NCBI GenBank assembly: GCA_944548615.1 | Contig: OX155951.1 | Location: 41,335,964-41,399,963 of the forward strand | Origin: Micropterix aruncella | Taxonomy: Eukaryota > Arthropoda > Insecta > Lepidoptera > Micropterigidae | Length of the DNA: 64,000 nucleotides | Reading direction: 5' to 3' | Part shown: positions 1 to 12,559 of the stretch, one piece after another | How the letters are laid out: the number at the start of each line of letters is the position of its first letter | How positions within the stretch are numbered: position 1 is the first letter of the stretch | The notes under the pieces: generated by a model | What the model saw: only the letters and a program-made list of their open reading frames with translations | Database searches by the model: none | Told to the model about the DNA's origin: nothing | Made by a program: the position numbers and the translations under genes

Positions 1-656
1 TAGCTGGCAGGCCACGAGCGCCAACTTCCACCGCGTGAAGGTGAACAGTGAAGCCGTTCCAGGTTACGGCATTTGCAAGATCATGGTATTTATTTAATTT
101 GTACTCGTGGTCTTTTGGGATATTTGATTCCCATGGAACAGTTAATTCTACGATAAGAGCCACCTTCCGAGATAGAGAGTAAAGAGTTATATCTGGACGG
201 AGGGCTGTGCATCCGAGACTTTCAGGGAATTTATACTGCTTAGAGACCGAATCAACCTCCAGAATCCAATCTGTAGCTTTCTCGATTATTGAGAAAGGTT
301 TTGTAGTTAAATGTTTTTTGCCTTTAGAGCCATCCCGCACAAACTGTATTGGGGGTTTGGAGGATACTGTCAAACCCTTGTTGGCACGAGCCACTGAGAG
401 ACTAATTACCTCGCGAATAACAGCGAGAACTTTGTCATGGCGGTAAGTGTACCGTCCTTGATCTAAGGCCACCTTGCAGCCAGCTAGAATGTGTCTAGCT
501 GTGCAAGGGGTATTGCTACAGAGGGGACAAGAACTATCCTCGGCAAAGCTCCAACGAGCGAGGTTACTGGGGTCTGGAAGTGTATGCTGAAAGGCATTCA
601 AATAAAATTTCAGCATCTCTGGCGTCCAGTCATAGAGCATTACCTTCCAGTGCATT
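1..656 (-). pseudogene. LINE C-terminus with restriction-like endonuclease (partial)
   Basis: On the minus strand one frame stays open from about position 656 to the left edge of the window (about 218 codons). In order it shows a Cys-rich finger (CPLC, then a His and Cys about 10 residues on: ARHILAGC), a basic stretch RYTYRHDKVL, and a downstream block with RPDI, then VELTVPWE, then a Lys-rich KLNKY segment and VEVGARGLP. This order (CCHC finger, then PD...E/D-x-T-V...K) is that of the restriction-like endonuclease at the C-terminus of R2-like and related LINEs. Reverse transcriptase motifs are not present: the copy is cut at its 5' side near 656, exactly at an inverted repeat. I infer a 5'-truncated retrotransposon; the precise clade is not certain. 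Confidence 0.7.
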
Positions 657-682
657 GGAGGCGGAATGCACTGGAAGGTAAT
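639..682. repeat. Perfect 18-bp inverted repeat, 8-bp loop
   Basis: Arms 639-656 and 665-682 are exact reverse complements, separated by ggaggcgg. The left arm is the 5'-most coding sequence of the minus-strand LINE fragment; the right arm is its inverted copy. This fits a fold-back of the cDNA end during insertion, but that is inference. Confidence 0.85.
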
Positions 683-3600
683 AATATATCTATCTATCTG
701 TAATTTACAATACACTCTTTCGCCAGATCGAGCAGTAAAAACTAAAGCCTATATCATAAACCATTATTAAATATACAAACAGCAACACAACGGCATAATC
801 AGCATGCAACAAATTTGTCCGCGGCTGAAAACCGTACGCGGCGTTCTTTTGAAAACCGCAATACTAATTTATGCACGCGCGCATTGCAATACGTTCGTTA
901 GCGTAGCGTTATAAATAAAGGTAGGCTTTGCAGGGCACGGAAAAAAGCTACGACCGCACGCGCGGCAGTATAGAGAGAGAGAGAGGCGGAGAGGGGGAGA
1001 GCGAGGGAGAGGGGGTAGAAAGATCGCCGCAGCCCATTTAGATAGGATTAATAGCGTGCATTTGTTGCCCGCCGACCGATACCGCACCGCTGAAAAAAAA
1101 ACGTCGGCGGCGCGGCGTCACGCTTATTGCAGTTCAATCAGAGATTGATGACTTTAGAGTGGCGTTAGACTGACTAGGAATAGCGTCATGCTGCTATTCA
1201 TTCTGCTACGCTTTTATGTGCTCGGATATTTCACCTCTCTGGCACAAGGAGGTAAATAGTTCTCGATGTAATGTGTTTATTATTATTTTTTGGAGTTTTT
1301 TACTCCCTTCATTTACAGCCCCCAGTAGGACAATTTTATGGGTAGTAAAATCTAGCGTCAACAAAAAGCGTTACGTTTAATGTCAGTAAAGTTCGAAAAT
1401 TGAAAAGAGTGCAACAATACCCAACGGGAGACCATAACTTCGATGAAATGTTCCAGCATCCGAGCCAACCCTTACTGACCATACGTTTGTCGAATGATGA
1501 AAGATATATATAAAATCAGCAGATTGCAATCTGAGAGAATCACACTCCAGTCGCGCGTCGAAGCTGACATGCACATTTTTTATTTTATTAATATTCAGGA
1601 AACATACATCTGCTTCAATACATTAGATATAAAATTATTACATTACAAGTACCAAGCTAATTGCATGTTTCCACTTAAACATATATATTTTTTAAATAAC
1701 CACAATTAGAGAAGGTGGAAAGGGATGAGTTATAATAGGTAAAAAAATTGCTTTTATTTTTATATGTTTACTCTTTGATTATTGTTATTTTTATTTTTTC
1801 TGCGATATTTGGTATTCAATTTATTTTTCTTTCCAATCCATACATTTTTTTTTGTTAACTTGCCGTGGATTTGGTATTTCTGCTTTAGATATTTCTTAAT
1901 TCTCATTTTAATTCTTGTTTTAATATTTATACAATGTAATTGAGTTAATTTTGTATAGTTCATTGGCATTCGGATTTTTAATGTGTCAATATCGCTGAAA
2001 TGTGCGTATTATACATTTTACTTACCCTATAAATGTAACCGTTTCGTGCATAATGAGTGCTAACCTGCGGAAGGTGGATTAACTCCGTTTGGCGAGTGTC
2101 GCGATGGTACACGGAAATAGACACATATACACATGGTCTTCTAGTTTCTTCTTCGAATCACATGTTGGAAACCTCTGCTCCAATTTCTCCGAAACAGACC
2201 TCTGCCCTTCCTTCCGCGCTTACAAGCGCTAGTTCCACCGACGCTAATCCAGTTACCCACCGCGCAAACGTCTCGCCGAAATAATCCGAGGCGAAGTTGA
2301 AACCAATAACTCTTCGCGAAGAAAAGTTGAACGTGATGCGAAACAATGCGAGCGATTTTCATATCGGTCCCTCTGCGTCGAGCTCCTCGCCACTGGCGCA
2401 CAGTGTTCAAAGGAGTCATTTTTAGTTATTTATTTATTAATTTATTAAAATGTACTTTACAAAGTTTCTAATGTTTAGGCCAACTCACCTAGGCCATTCC
2501 CGTGCCTAGGTAGGCTTACTGACTTAGATTTTTTTTGCGAGCATAGATAATGAATTAGGGTTAATGTAGTTGAGATATTTTAATTTATAAGATATAATAA
2601 AATCATGAATAGTCCTTTTTATGTTCACTATACAGTGAACATCAATCAATCAGTCAAATGCATTTCATGAGAAAATATGGGGAATATATACAGCAGGTGT
2701 AGGTGCATGACGACCGACGCCCAAGCTGCTCTTATCGCTGACAGGCCGCGAGCGAGAAGGGACAAGCCTACTTTATCTCGCTCGAACAACTCTAGAGCAA
2801 CTAGTAAAGGAAAATAGCCTATCGCCTGTCATACTCGCGCCTAATGTGTCACGAGTCCAGCGTATTGCAGCCGTCTGCCAAATCTTTCTTTTGATTGTAT
2901 TTATTGCCTGAGTTCACCGCTGCATCTATCCTTCAATAAACGAATTGCCTTGATTATTAAAAGCGGAGGATGTTGTCTGTGATTTGTCGCGCTGGTAAGT
3001 CCGACAATAACATTACTGAAATGTCTCACTGTGCTACGCCGTAGTGGAGCAATACAAGTAGGGGAGGGGGGCGGAAAAGGCGCTGCACAGGCAAATGTGG
3101 ACGTTGGCGGCGTAGCGAGAGACGCCACGCGACGCCGAGTCGCGTCTCGCCTCACCCAGGAGGACCAACTTTGGATTAAATGACAAAACAAACAATGCGT
3201 CGAAACTGAGAGCACGAAGCGACAAACGCATTCGCTCTCTTATTTGCACACACCGCTCACCGCTTCGAGTGGTTTCCACTCCCACCAAATAGACCCCGCT
3301 CTTTTTATATGTACATATACATATATTCCAGCTTTATTCATAGGATCTCCGAAACTGCATGGATGACATCTTCTTATCTATATTATAGTTTTGTCTTTCT
3401 ATATGTCTATGTTCACCGAACTGCAAGTTAAACGGTTCAGACGATTGACTTGAAACTTGAAACATAGACTCCTGAGGGGTCAAGCAAGCGGTGTGATTCA
3501 TGAAATTTTAGTTCCAGGAGTATTCCTTCGGAGTGAATCGATCTTCCCTGCACATGCGCCCGCCTGATTTCGATTATCGATCGAATCGCGCTTGCTTCTG

Positions 3601-4880
3601 GGAGTGGTGATGATAGACGAGAGCAGGGGAGCTGTTATATTAAGGTTTATACTTGAGAGTAAGAATTACGAGTCTAGAAATATATATTTCTTTAACGACT
3701 TGTTCACAGAGCTAAAGTTATTAAACACCAGGCAGATATAACGAAAAACAGTTCTTCTTAAGTACTTAAAAAGTAAATATATACGAGTTGAAAAAGCATA
3801 AAATTGCAACGAGTGGTTCCATAGCCTTCTAAACATATCGTACTGAAAACCCGAACTTTTTTTGCCCAAAGACACTTTTGGCTTTATAGAGCCCAAAATT
3901 TATAACAAACTTAATGAATCTTTAAAAACCATCAATTCAATATCCTTAACTTAACTCTAATCTTAAATCTTACTTCAACTTGGAAGTAATGAGGCAGAAA
4001 AGAAATTTTTAGAAAAACTTTACATTATTATTGTCATACATTGAAATACTTTTTATATTATTTATTTATTTGTTTTATGAACTTTATCTTACGACATTTC
4101 TATTTTGATATTTTGAAATATAATATAATTTTTTTTTTTTATTACCTGTTTTATTCTTAATGAGTTTTTTCTGATTTATTTTGATTCTATATGTTCGCGT
4201 ATGAGCAAATCATTGCTAAACATGAATTTATCTCAGTATCGTCTACGGCCTAGTTAGGAAGATTGAATGAATAAATTATTATTATTATTGGTTTGAGGCC
4301 AAACGGCCCAAAGACTAGGCAAAGCATTCTCTATTGTTTATTGATGTGTATCCGTGTTTTAGTCATACTATTTGCATCGCTTTGCTGCGTTTTCCTTCTG
4401 CTCTTTGACAAATCGAAATCGTACGATCGCATGTACACACCATGGCCGTAGCGAAGAAACGGAAGAATCCGTAAATCCATTATTTAGCGAGCCGTCCGCG
4501 CGGGTGGGTAGGTACGTTTCGTTGTCGCTGCATCCGGTGAAATGTTTCGCGCTCAACATTCCGTCGCGACGGGCTCCTCTCTGCGCCACCTGCCGCGTTA
4601 CATACGACCGAGCTTTACTCTGCGCATTTTGCGCCATACATTCATTAGAACGGCGCGACACACCCCGCTCCGCTATCGCCTCGCTTTTATAGAGGCCAGG
4701 CCACTGCTGCATGCGCTATAACCGGAGCTTAATATGGACTCACTGGCGATCCGTAAATCAAGCGGTGTGGACGCTCTATTTACGCGACTGTATGCCAAAC
4801 ATGCACGTTCACTGAATGTTTGTCTTCGCCCAATATCTGATAACGTAATATAATATTGCTAAATACCCATCGCTACAAAG
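683..4880. other. No gene seen; GC-rich islands in AT-rich DNA
   Basis: No recognisable gene or repeat family. A GC-rich, purine-tract island at about 840-1130 contains a GA-rich run (971-1017) and a TATAAATA at 910-917. A second GC-rich island spans about 2700-3290 and a third 4370-4720. The rest is AT-rich. Segments near 2430-2520 (ctaggccattcccgtgcctaggtaggct-like) resemble LINE 3'-UTR hairpins seen elsewhere in the window, but too weakly to call. Confidence 0.5.
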
Positions 4881-4881
4881 C

Positions 4882-4990
4882 TTTTGTGGTTTGTTTGTTT
4901 GTTTCTACTCTTTATTGTGAAATTTCACAATGGGCGTGTTTATTATCATATGACAATCTCTTACAACCAAGTGTGTAAGAGATTGTGTAA
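4882..4990 (-). mobile_element. tRNA-type SINE, 3' tail fragment (minus)
   Basis: Reverse complement of the SINE tail shared with 15945-16203 and 47788-48066: the block with ataataaacccgcccattg, the self-complementary ttgtgaaatttcacaa, aaagagtagaaac and a (CAAA)n end. Only the 3' part is present. It abuts the 3' end of a minus-strand copy of the GC-rich retroposon. Confidence 0.75.
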
Positions 4991-5005
4991 CAAGTGTGTA
5001 TTGTG

Positions 5006-5291
5006 GGAGCTAATGGGCCCTTGCTGAGTTGGCCAGGAAGACCCATTTTGTTCAGGGTTGGTCACACTCACGGGTCAACATCCATCCGGCGGCCCGGGTA
5101 GGACTCTGGCCTTAGGGGTAGTTTCCCCTAGGAGTCAATCTTCTGGCGCTCCTGGGCGGTCTGCGCACCGTGCGGCGTAAGCCAATCGTTTGTACATTCT
5201 GACTAACAGTCGGGGGAGTCTGGAAGCAGTACTGTTTCCTATAGAGCGGGGGTGGTTGCTGACCTTATGGCGACTGCTCTTGAAACGACCT
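5006..5291 (-). mobile_element. GC-rich structured retroposon, copy A (5'-truncated)
   Basis: Minus-strand copy of the dispersed family described at 12560-13227. It keeps the 3' half: the family end gggcccattagctcc (5005-5020 on the complement), the block ending in ccgtgag, the ccgcacggtgcgcagaccg-like region around 5155-5175 and the CCGACT-gtt-AGTCAG hairpin (5199-5213; one stem mismatch). It stops about where copy B reads tcatttcaagagca. Truncation at the 5' side is the usual pattern for target-primed retroposons. Confidence 0.75.
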
Positions 5292-6036
5292 CAACCTTTG
5301 AAAGTTACAATTATAATTCTTATAAAATATCTTTCATCTATCAGTGGCCCTAAAAGGACTTTACATCGTAGACGTTAAAATGTTTGCAAAGTTGATCTCA
5401 TAGGAGTGAAGTAATAGTAATGCCTTTTACGTAATTTTCCCCTGCCCAGGTTAAAGCCCCGAATATATTGCCGGTAAAACAATAGTAGTAATTAAATGAT
5501 GCTCTAACGAAGTGGCTTAATGTGTGAAAGTTGCAAGGCTTTGTGCAGGTCGGAGCCGAGAGCGGGGGCCGGCGAAGCAGGAGGCGACCGCGACCGCTCC
5601 CAGAGGCACACTAGCGGGAAAGTGAGAGCCCCGGGGCTCCGCAGAACTTGCTACAGCTTAAAATATGGCCTCTCGGAAGAGCGCGCTCGACTAAATTGCA
5701 CATGTTTTCTGAGGTGCCCGCCTCTACGCCTCTACGGTTCTACGCCGGCGAACAATGCGCTTCTTCGCGCCCGTGATTCGTTTCGCACTCGCGGGAATCG
5801 TTTCGTGGGCAATTCACAGTGACAGCTTCGAGCTGTTTTAGGCTAAGGCCATGTGACAGGCAAACGGTACTACTCGTGAGTGTGAAGGGCCACGGGGAAT
5901 AATGATCAATATCAACTTTTTGAAAATTTTGGTAATTCCATTTTTAAAATCTGCATACTTACTTTAAAAAAAATCATTTTGACAAGGGTTTGAGTGAAAA
6001 AAAAAAAAATATTATGTCAGTAAACCAAATAAATCA

Positions 6037-6190
6037 GAGTTTCTAAAAAAAAATTTTGCTCAAATTATAACTCAGAAAAAAAGCGAAAACTATAATATAA
6101 GAATAGTATAATAATAATAGTACTTGAGTTTCTTAAAAAAATACATTTTTCTTAAATTATACTTCAGAAAAAAGCGAAAACTATAATATA
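6037..6190. repeat. Direct repeat, two units about 89 bp apart
   Basis: The segments 6037-6100 and 6126-6190 share gagtttct, an A-rich run, and agcgaaaactataatataa. They look like a diverged local tandem duplication. Confidence 0.6.
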
Positions 6191-7411
6191 ACAGTAATTT
6201 CAATATTTTTTAGTCTAAAAAAATATATTATACCATTGGCCTTGATCAGTTTTCCCGTCACAGTTCCCCCTCAGCGTCAACCGAAGCGTCATCGAGGTTC
6301 TCCACCTCTGGACCTGACCGCAGAGACTGAGCAAGGTCAACCATCACCGCGTGAACCTTTATCGTTTCTTCGGATTTTTCTTCTCACTTCATTTAACGGC
6401 AGACTATGACTTTTCTTGTCAAAATAGATTCATGTTTCGATTAGTTCGGAAACAAGCTACAAGATGGCAATAGATCTTACTGTAAAAATATACATCGATC
6501 GTTTTTCCCCATAACCCTTCAAATGGTTGTGTTACTAATTATGTATATATATATACATACAAGGTACGATATAAACAGACATTTATGCCGCAATGTACGC
6601 CAATTCTTTATAGCGAGAAATCCAAGAAAGAGACTCGGTAAAAATACTCAAACTGGCTTTTACTGTGATGATCATTCTAATCGCTATAGAGATATAAAAT
6701 GAAAATGTTTTCATTAATCTTCGAGCCAAAGAAATAAACAACTTGGAAACCTTTCAGAGTTTAATAATTTTTCGACTAAAATTCGACATTTGATGTTTAG
6801 AGTGGTCTTAACTTGGACTATTTTTTTTCTATCTGTTCATAATTGAAAAATTATTTTCTAGTCATTAATTTACAGTAACATTTGTCAAATGTTCTCTTTT
6901 CCTTTGTTCTAGGTGAGTACGCTCCTGGAGTTTATATCGATGCGTTAACTTAAAATCTTTCTTAAGAGAGGAATGCGAGTATTAATACAGGTAAGTTATT
7001 CAAGTAAAGTTGAGTAACTTTTCAATTTATTCAAGTAAAGTAAATTGTAGTTTTTTTACATTTTTAGTTTCACGATAATGTTGAACATTTTAGAAATAAT
7101 CGGTGATCGTAATTGAAAAAATAACTCGTACGAAGGAAAAAAGAAACGTATTTTTCTATGTCTATCATTATAGTTTTGTCGTGCCCAATTGACAGCTAAA
7201 AACCGCTCTTATACGTGTCAAAATATTTGTGTTAGGTAGTAAGTCTCGTTACTACATAGTCAAGAAATAAAGTTTAGATTGTCAATAAATAGTATGTTAG
7301 AAAATTACATTGATAATTAAAATAGTTCATTGATTGGAACCTATCATAATGGCCTATTTATTTATTAAAATAGATAGTCATTAAATAGTATAGTCAATAA
7401 TTAATAAAATA

Positions 7412-7610
7412 GTCAATAATTCGAATGGCTATCTACTAAAAGTTATTCATCGTAATAACAAAAATAACCAGTAAAAAGTTAAATAATTAAAATAGAAGGC
7501 TAATAATTTAAATAGACAATAATTCGAATAGACACGCACTAAAAGTTATTTTAATATCCAAAGTAGTCAGTAAAATGTAAAATAATGAAATTAAAGCTAT
7601 ATCATACATT
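7412..7610. repeat. Degenerate AT-rich tandem repeat, ~100-bp unit
   Basis: Two units share caataattcgaat, then actaaaagttatt, then an AT-rich stretch with cagtaaaa. They start near 7412 and 7515. Shorter motifs (aatagtcaataatt) repeat upstream from about 7270. Confidence 0.5.
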
Positions 7611-7638
7611 TAAAAACTAAAGTACAAATATAAGATGA

Positions 7639-7857
7639 CTAGCTGCGCCCAACGGTTTCACCCGCTTGGTGATGGAAAATTGTGATAATGATGATAGAAA
7701 AACATATATTTTTATAAATTATAGCCTATGTGTTATTCTGATGTGTAAGCTATATTATTGTAAAGTTTCATCAAAATCCATTCAGTAGTTTTTGCGTGAA
7801 AGAGTAACAAACATCCATACATACATACAAACTTACGCGTTTATAATATTAGTAGGA
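7639..7857 (-). mobile_element. LEP1-type non-autonomous Helitron (minus)
   Basis: Reverse complement begins tcctactaatattataaacg, continues with gtatgtatggatgtttgtta and cgcaaaaactactgaatgga, and ends in ctgggcgcagctag. A TC start, a CTAG end and no target duplication are Helitron features; this sequence family is common in moths and butterflies. No helicase or Rep coding sequence is present. Confidence 0.85.
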
Positions 7858-7949
7858 TAGTAGGATAGAATTTAAATTTCGAATGTCAATTTCTTAGATT
7901 TTTTTCCTACTTACTTGACAATTATCGTTATATTTTAGATAATTCACGC

Positions 7950-8095
7950 TATATCTTTATAAATTATAGCCTATGTGTTATTCTGATGTGTAAGCTATAT
8001 TACTGTAAAGTTTCAACAAAATCCATTCAATAGTTTTTGCGTGAAAAAGTAACAAACATCTAACAAACATCAAAACGTTTATAATATTAGTAGGA
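7950..8095 (-). mobile_element. LEP1-type Helitron, 3'-truncated (minus)
   Basis: Second copy of the same family, keeping the tcctactaatattataaacg start (complement of 8076-8095) and the body to about ataaattatagcc. The CTAG end is missing. It sits about 90 bp from the first copy in the same orientation. Confidence 0.8.
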
Positions 8096-8760
8096 TATGA
8101 AATAACCAGACAAAAAGGCTCCGTTTTTGTATTTTTGGAAATAATACGTCTCAAGTTCCGTTCGATTATTAAATAGATGGCAAATATCTTCTTCTACTAG
8201 TAATACGCCCGTCGAGAATCTTCCACTTACTAATTTTTTTTTAAATATCGTACTTGGCGGCTTTTGCGAGAAACACGCCAGCGCTGGCTTTAATGTTACA
8301 TGCTGTATATCCCCTCTCGGATCAGCCGACCCGCCCGCCCTCCTCTCGAAAGTCCGCGTTCACTTCTCTCGCACTTGTACAGCTTATTTAACGAGTTTGC
8401 TCGCCTCTCCCGGTGCCCATCTTTTACTACCGACTTTTTTGTTTTTTTTTCTTCTCTTTCTCTTCTTCGCCCCGTTTGCGGCGTCCCGCTCTCCTCGCCG
8501 CGTCTGCAAAAATCTCCTCGCGGATGGCGAAAGTTTTCATATTAATTTTCAAACAGTCTTGTTTTACGATGCCTCGTTGTAATAATGGTCCCATTCATTT
8601 AGATATAACATGACGCGATCGGGCTTTCGAAAGCTGGTTTAGTTACTGTTGTTTTGCCGATATGCAAGTCAATTGAAACCCACTTCTGTTCATATTAGCA
8701 AAATGTAATGCTTGAAATGACTAGGTCACTACCTTATATCATTGATTATATATGATATTA
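8096..8760. other. No gene seen; pyrimidine-rich GC island
   Basis: A C/T-rich island at about 8320-8530 (open frames there are low-complexity Ser/Phe/Leu/Pro readings) lies in otherwise AT-rich DNA. No domain recognised. Confidence 0.4.
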
Positions 8761-9435
8761 CATTGCTCTATGCCATAGAATGTTTTGGCAACTCTTCTAC
8801 GCGCACGACATGCAAGTGGCGCTGACAGCATTATCCGGCGAAACTAATAGCTATTTATTTGGCCATCTATAATAACATTGATAATTAATGGTTTTTCATG
8901 ATGGACTGATCGATTACAAAAAATCAATTGACACAACAACATTCATTATTGACACATCATTATTGACACAACAACATTCAATTATTATTGCTATCTATCG
9001 CATTGCTTTATAGGCTGATTACATCACAAAAATACTATGGAGAGATAGACTGGCATATATTAGTATATCTATATGAACGTTCAAGTGCGTAATTATTACG
9101 TATTCAAACCTGTATACTAAATTAAGCATTGACATATTTATGTTAAAAATATCGAAATAATAAGAGCTGTGGTTTAAAAATTCATTTGTTATTTAACCCT
9201 TCAGGCCCCGCGACTGCGATATCGCAGTCAACTATTATATTATTTTGAGACAGGATACCATAACAGCGTGTTTAGAGCACCATCTATGGTGCGCCGCCAT
9301 ACTTCTATACCACGAACGCCGTCATTTGAACATATGACAAAATTAAATCAATGTTTGGAACTATGAGTGCCATCTGCACATTGCGTTTCGTAGTAACATC
9401 CTAACTGCCAAAACGTACTATGGCATTGAGCAATA
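8761..9435. mobile_element. 675-bp TA-flanked MITE, full copy 1
   Basis: The ends are inverted: left attgctctatgccatag then ttttggca; the reverse complement of the right end gives attgctcaatgccatag then ttttggca. TA dinucleotides flank both ends (8759-8760, 9436-9437), as for Tc1/mariner-type elements. Partial or nested copies lie at 42528-42760 and 61525-62905. There is no transposase. Position 9193 starts a TTAA-CCC motif followed by an 18-bp perfect palindrome (9212-9229), which copy 3 lacks and which resembles the ends of the TTAA MITEs at 39817 and 49975. That suggests a further small insertion. Confidence 0.75.
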
Positions 9436-10420
9436 TATATACCCAATATAATCAATGCTTCTATAAAGACAATTAACGACAAAAAATATGTTTGAAAATA
9501 TGTAATTAACTAATCGAAATGTTGACGAAATCCACTGTCTTTTGGGAGTTTATTTTTTTCCCCTGTAAAAAGTTATCCAAATTCCAAAGATAGTAGAAGT
9601 ATGTTGTTTAAAGGTCTAGCAAATACTAGGAGTAACGAAGAGTCTCCAATCGCAACGTCTACAACTTTGCGAGATTTCGTCGTGCAGTAGCATTTGACTG
9701 CTACAAATATATGCAGCAGCACTTTAATATGCTATCACTTGAAGACCGACGAACTGTTGCGGATTTGGCGGTGCTGCACGGTCAAACTAAATCAAGTTTA
9801 TTGTCTTCAAAATCTTACAAATAGTGGTTTAGACATTAGTACGCAATACTTTGGATAGCCGCTTAATATTATAATAATTTTAAAAATCGATACTAAAGGT
9901 TTCCTAAGAGTCTCACCACATAAATCATAATAACCGCAGATACTCAAAACTACAAAGTCAATCCGATAATTATTTAACATGATATAGTAAAAAAAGTATT
10001 AAAAAACTAACTATAGAAGATTTTGACGTGAAATATAAAATTATATGGCCCTACAATTACAAAATACAATTGATTATCGGCAATAAAATTAAATGCTTAC
10101 TTAGTTGAGGGCGTCGGTCTGAGGGACCTCAACGTAAGACCCATTATGCGTTTATTCGAGCTTCCGAAAAATTTCGAACTTCACACGAAATTCAATACCT
10201 AATCGTTTGCTACTTACGTATAATGATAAATTAACGGAGCATGACATTTATCTCAGTAACAAAATGAGTTTCCAATCGGCAATGCGATCTGTCCTTGAAG
10301 TAACAGCGATAACTGTAAATAATAGTAATATTATTAAAATTATAATATGTATGTATGTATGTTTGTATCTTGTTTACTTATATCCTATATGTAAATCCTT
10401 ATTCATTTATACATTTCTAA
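9436..10420. other. No gene seen
   Basis: AT-rich sequence without a supported gene or repeat family. Confidence 0.4.
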
Positions 10421-11539
10421 TTTCAATTTCAATTTCAATTTCAATTTATTTCTGCTCCAGTAGGTAGGCTTTCCTACACTTGGATGCGTCTTTGTCTCTA
10501 AAATTTTAAATAATGTAATTAATTAAAGAATATTAACTATCATTATATAGTTGTGGCAATATAAATTAATTTTAGTAAATTATAATTGGTTTGAAAACCA
10601 TTGATAAATAGAAAATAATCTAATAATCAGAATTGCTGATCAAAAAAAGAGCTCAATGTCTGTAGTCATAATTATCAAGGCAATAATATGATGGTCAAGA
10701 AAATAGATGAGGGTATATTAAAAATATCTAAATTTAAGTTAATTGTCAAATCTAGCAATACAGCCGTCGTCGATAAAAATAAAAATAAAAATTACGTTCT
10801 TTGGCAAAGTTGATTATCATGAATTATCCGTTATTTTACATTAGGATGCTCTGGAATAAGAATTCAGCATTATCCAAATCTCTTAAGTCATATACAGGAT
10901 TCTTGACTAGGCCATTAAATAAGACTTTCTTAAATTGGTTCTCTCCAAGACTTCTGATATGTGTTGGGACCTTGTTATAATAACACAGGCTTTGATGAAG
11001 GAAACTGTTGCGCACTTTACTAAGCCTGTGCCGATTTAGATGTAGATCAGATTTATTTCTTGTATTGTGTTGATGGAAATCGCTATTCGCCGGGACATCC
11101 GATATGTGCTTACGAGCGAACATAATATTTTGTTGGATATAGCACGAGTACATCGTCATGATTCCCGACTTGATGAAAAACGGCTTACACGAAGTTCTTG
11201 GAGAAGCTCTGTAAAGACTGCGTAAAGCCCTTTTCTGAAGGATAAGAATCCTCTTCGAATTTGCTGCCATTCCCCAAAACATTAGACCATATGTCATCAA
11301 AGAATGAAAATAAGCAAAATATACAGATTTAGCAGCCTCAAAGCCGCATAAATTTCTAATCTTTTTTATTGCGTAAACAGCCCTACACAGCTTTTTACTA
11401 AGCTCTTCTAAGTGATCGGACCATTGCAATTTTTGGTCGATCTGCAAACCTAGAAATTTGAAAATAATTATACGTTGTCTGGTTATGGTAATTACAAAAA
11501 TAGGTTTAATAAATGTAATACTTATAAAATATAATCTAA
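10421..11539 (-). mobile_element. LINE 3' fragment (Jockey/CR1-like RT C-terminus), family A copy 1
   Basis: The minus strand carries an uninterrupted frame (11555-10836) whose residues FLGLQID, LQWSDHLEELSKKLC, SLMTYGLMFWG and LQKRALRSLY are the conserved C-terminal part of Jockey/CR1-like reverse transcriptases, after the catalytic ADD (not present). About 400 bp of 3' UTR follow, with the block tccagtaggtaggctttcct, and a tail of short TTTCAA repeats (10421-10447 on the plus strand). The copy is 5'-truncated near 11,530, right where a 28-bp minisatellite starts, so the first about 20 residues of the open frame come from non-LINE DNA. A second, decayed copy is at 48275-49000. Confidence 0.85.
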
Positions 11540-11781
11540 CCAATATACGTGTCACGTCACAATATAACCAATATACGTGTCACGTCACAATATAACCAAT
11601 ATACGTGTCACGTCACAATATAACCAATATACGTGTCACGTCACAATATAACCAATATACGTGTCACGTCACAATATAACCAATATACGTGTCACGTCAC
11701 AATATAACCAATATACGTGTCACGTCACAATATAACCAATATACGTGTCACGTCACAATATAACCAATATACGTGTCAAAT
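11540..11781. repeat. Minisatellite, 28-bp unit, about 8.6 copies
   Basis: Unit starts ccaatatacgtgtcacgtca and closes with caatataa. Eight units run head to tail with exact period 28 (11540, 11568 and so on to 11764), then a last 18-bp partial unit. The units appear identical by eye. Each holds TGACGTG on the minus strand, a CRE/XBP1-like core, which may be chance. Confidence 0.95.
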
Positions 11782-12549
11782 TAAAATACGTTACATAAAG
11801 TGAGTTGTAATCTATTATAGTTAGAATCTATTAAATTATAATCTATTCAATTAATTATAAGTACAAGCTGTTACATTATTCAAATAAATAAAATAACGCA
11901 ATGGCGAACGGCAATTTACCATGGCTCGCTTGTTTAATAACGAGTTTTCCGTAATTATTTACGCTTCTTGATAGTACACATTGGACAATACTAATATTCG
12001 AAAATAACGCAAATTCTTAACTTTTCCATGATAGCACACCGATAAATATCCGAGCAATAACACACGACAGAAAGACAAATAGATAACTAACTTTGAAAAA
12101 GAATTAATTAATATTGTTTTAGTATACAAATTATTTAAAATTTGGGATTTCAACTCATACCAACGATATTGAAGTTCAAAGTGACCAAAGCGAAAAATCA
12201 GCAATTACCTAATTTACGTTTTGTGAGTAGGTACATTTTCCACGTTTAATGTCGCTATATCGCTTTCATATTATGCGTCAGGGGGTAGAGTGGGGTAAAA
12301 AAGGGAGGGAAACCAGCTGATTCGTCTATGGCAATCCATCTTCCCGTTACAAACGCCGATCAATCAAACCGCCAAGTGAACGAATGGAGATTATAATGCT
12401 CGGCATAGTTAGGCTGAGCTATCCTTTGTGTTGGCCTACTTCGGGGGTGGCACACGGCGCGGGGGATTCCCCGCAAACATGATCGGGCTAGGGTCGCAAA
12501 TCTCACGATATATTTCCGCATCTAAAACATCGATTGTTATTGTTCGGAG
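11782..12549. other. No gene seen
   Basis: AT-rich to about 12,240, then more mixed sequence leading to the retroposon's left target duplication. No protein or RNA recognised. Confidence 0.4.
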
Positions 12550-12559
12550 CCCTTTAGCA

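Larger units (their letters stand above)
5292..7636. other. No gene seen
   Basis: A GC-rich island lies at about 5510-5850 with no recognisable protein. Downstream is AT-rich sequence with two short degenerate direct-repeat patches listed separately. Nothing else is supported. Confidence 0.5.

Noticed and set aside
4368..4712. Overlapping 106- and 114-codon frames on opposite strands
   Set aside because: Typical of a GC-rich island with few stops; neither resembles a known protein.
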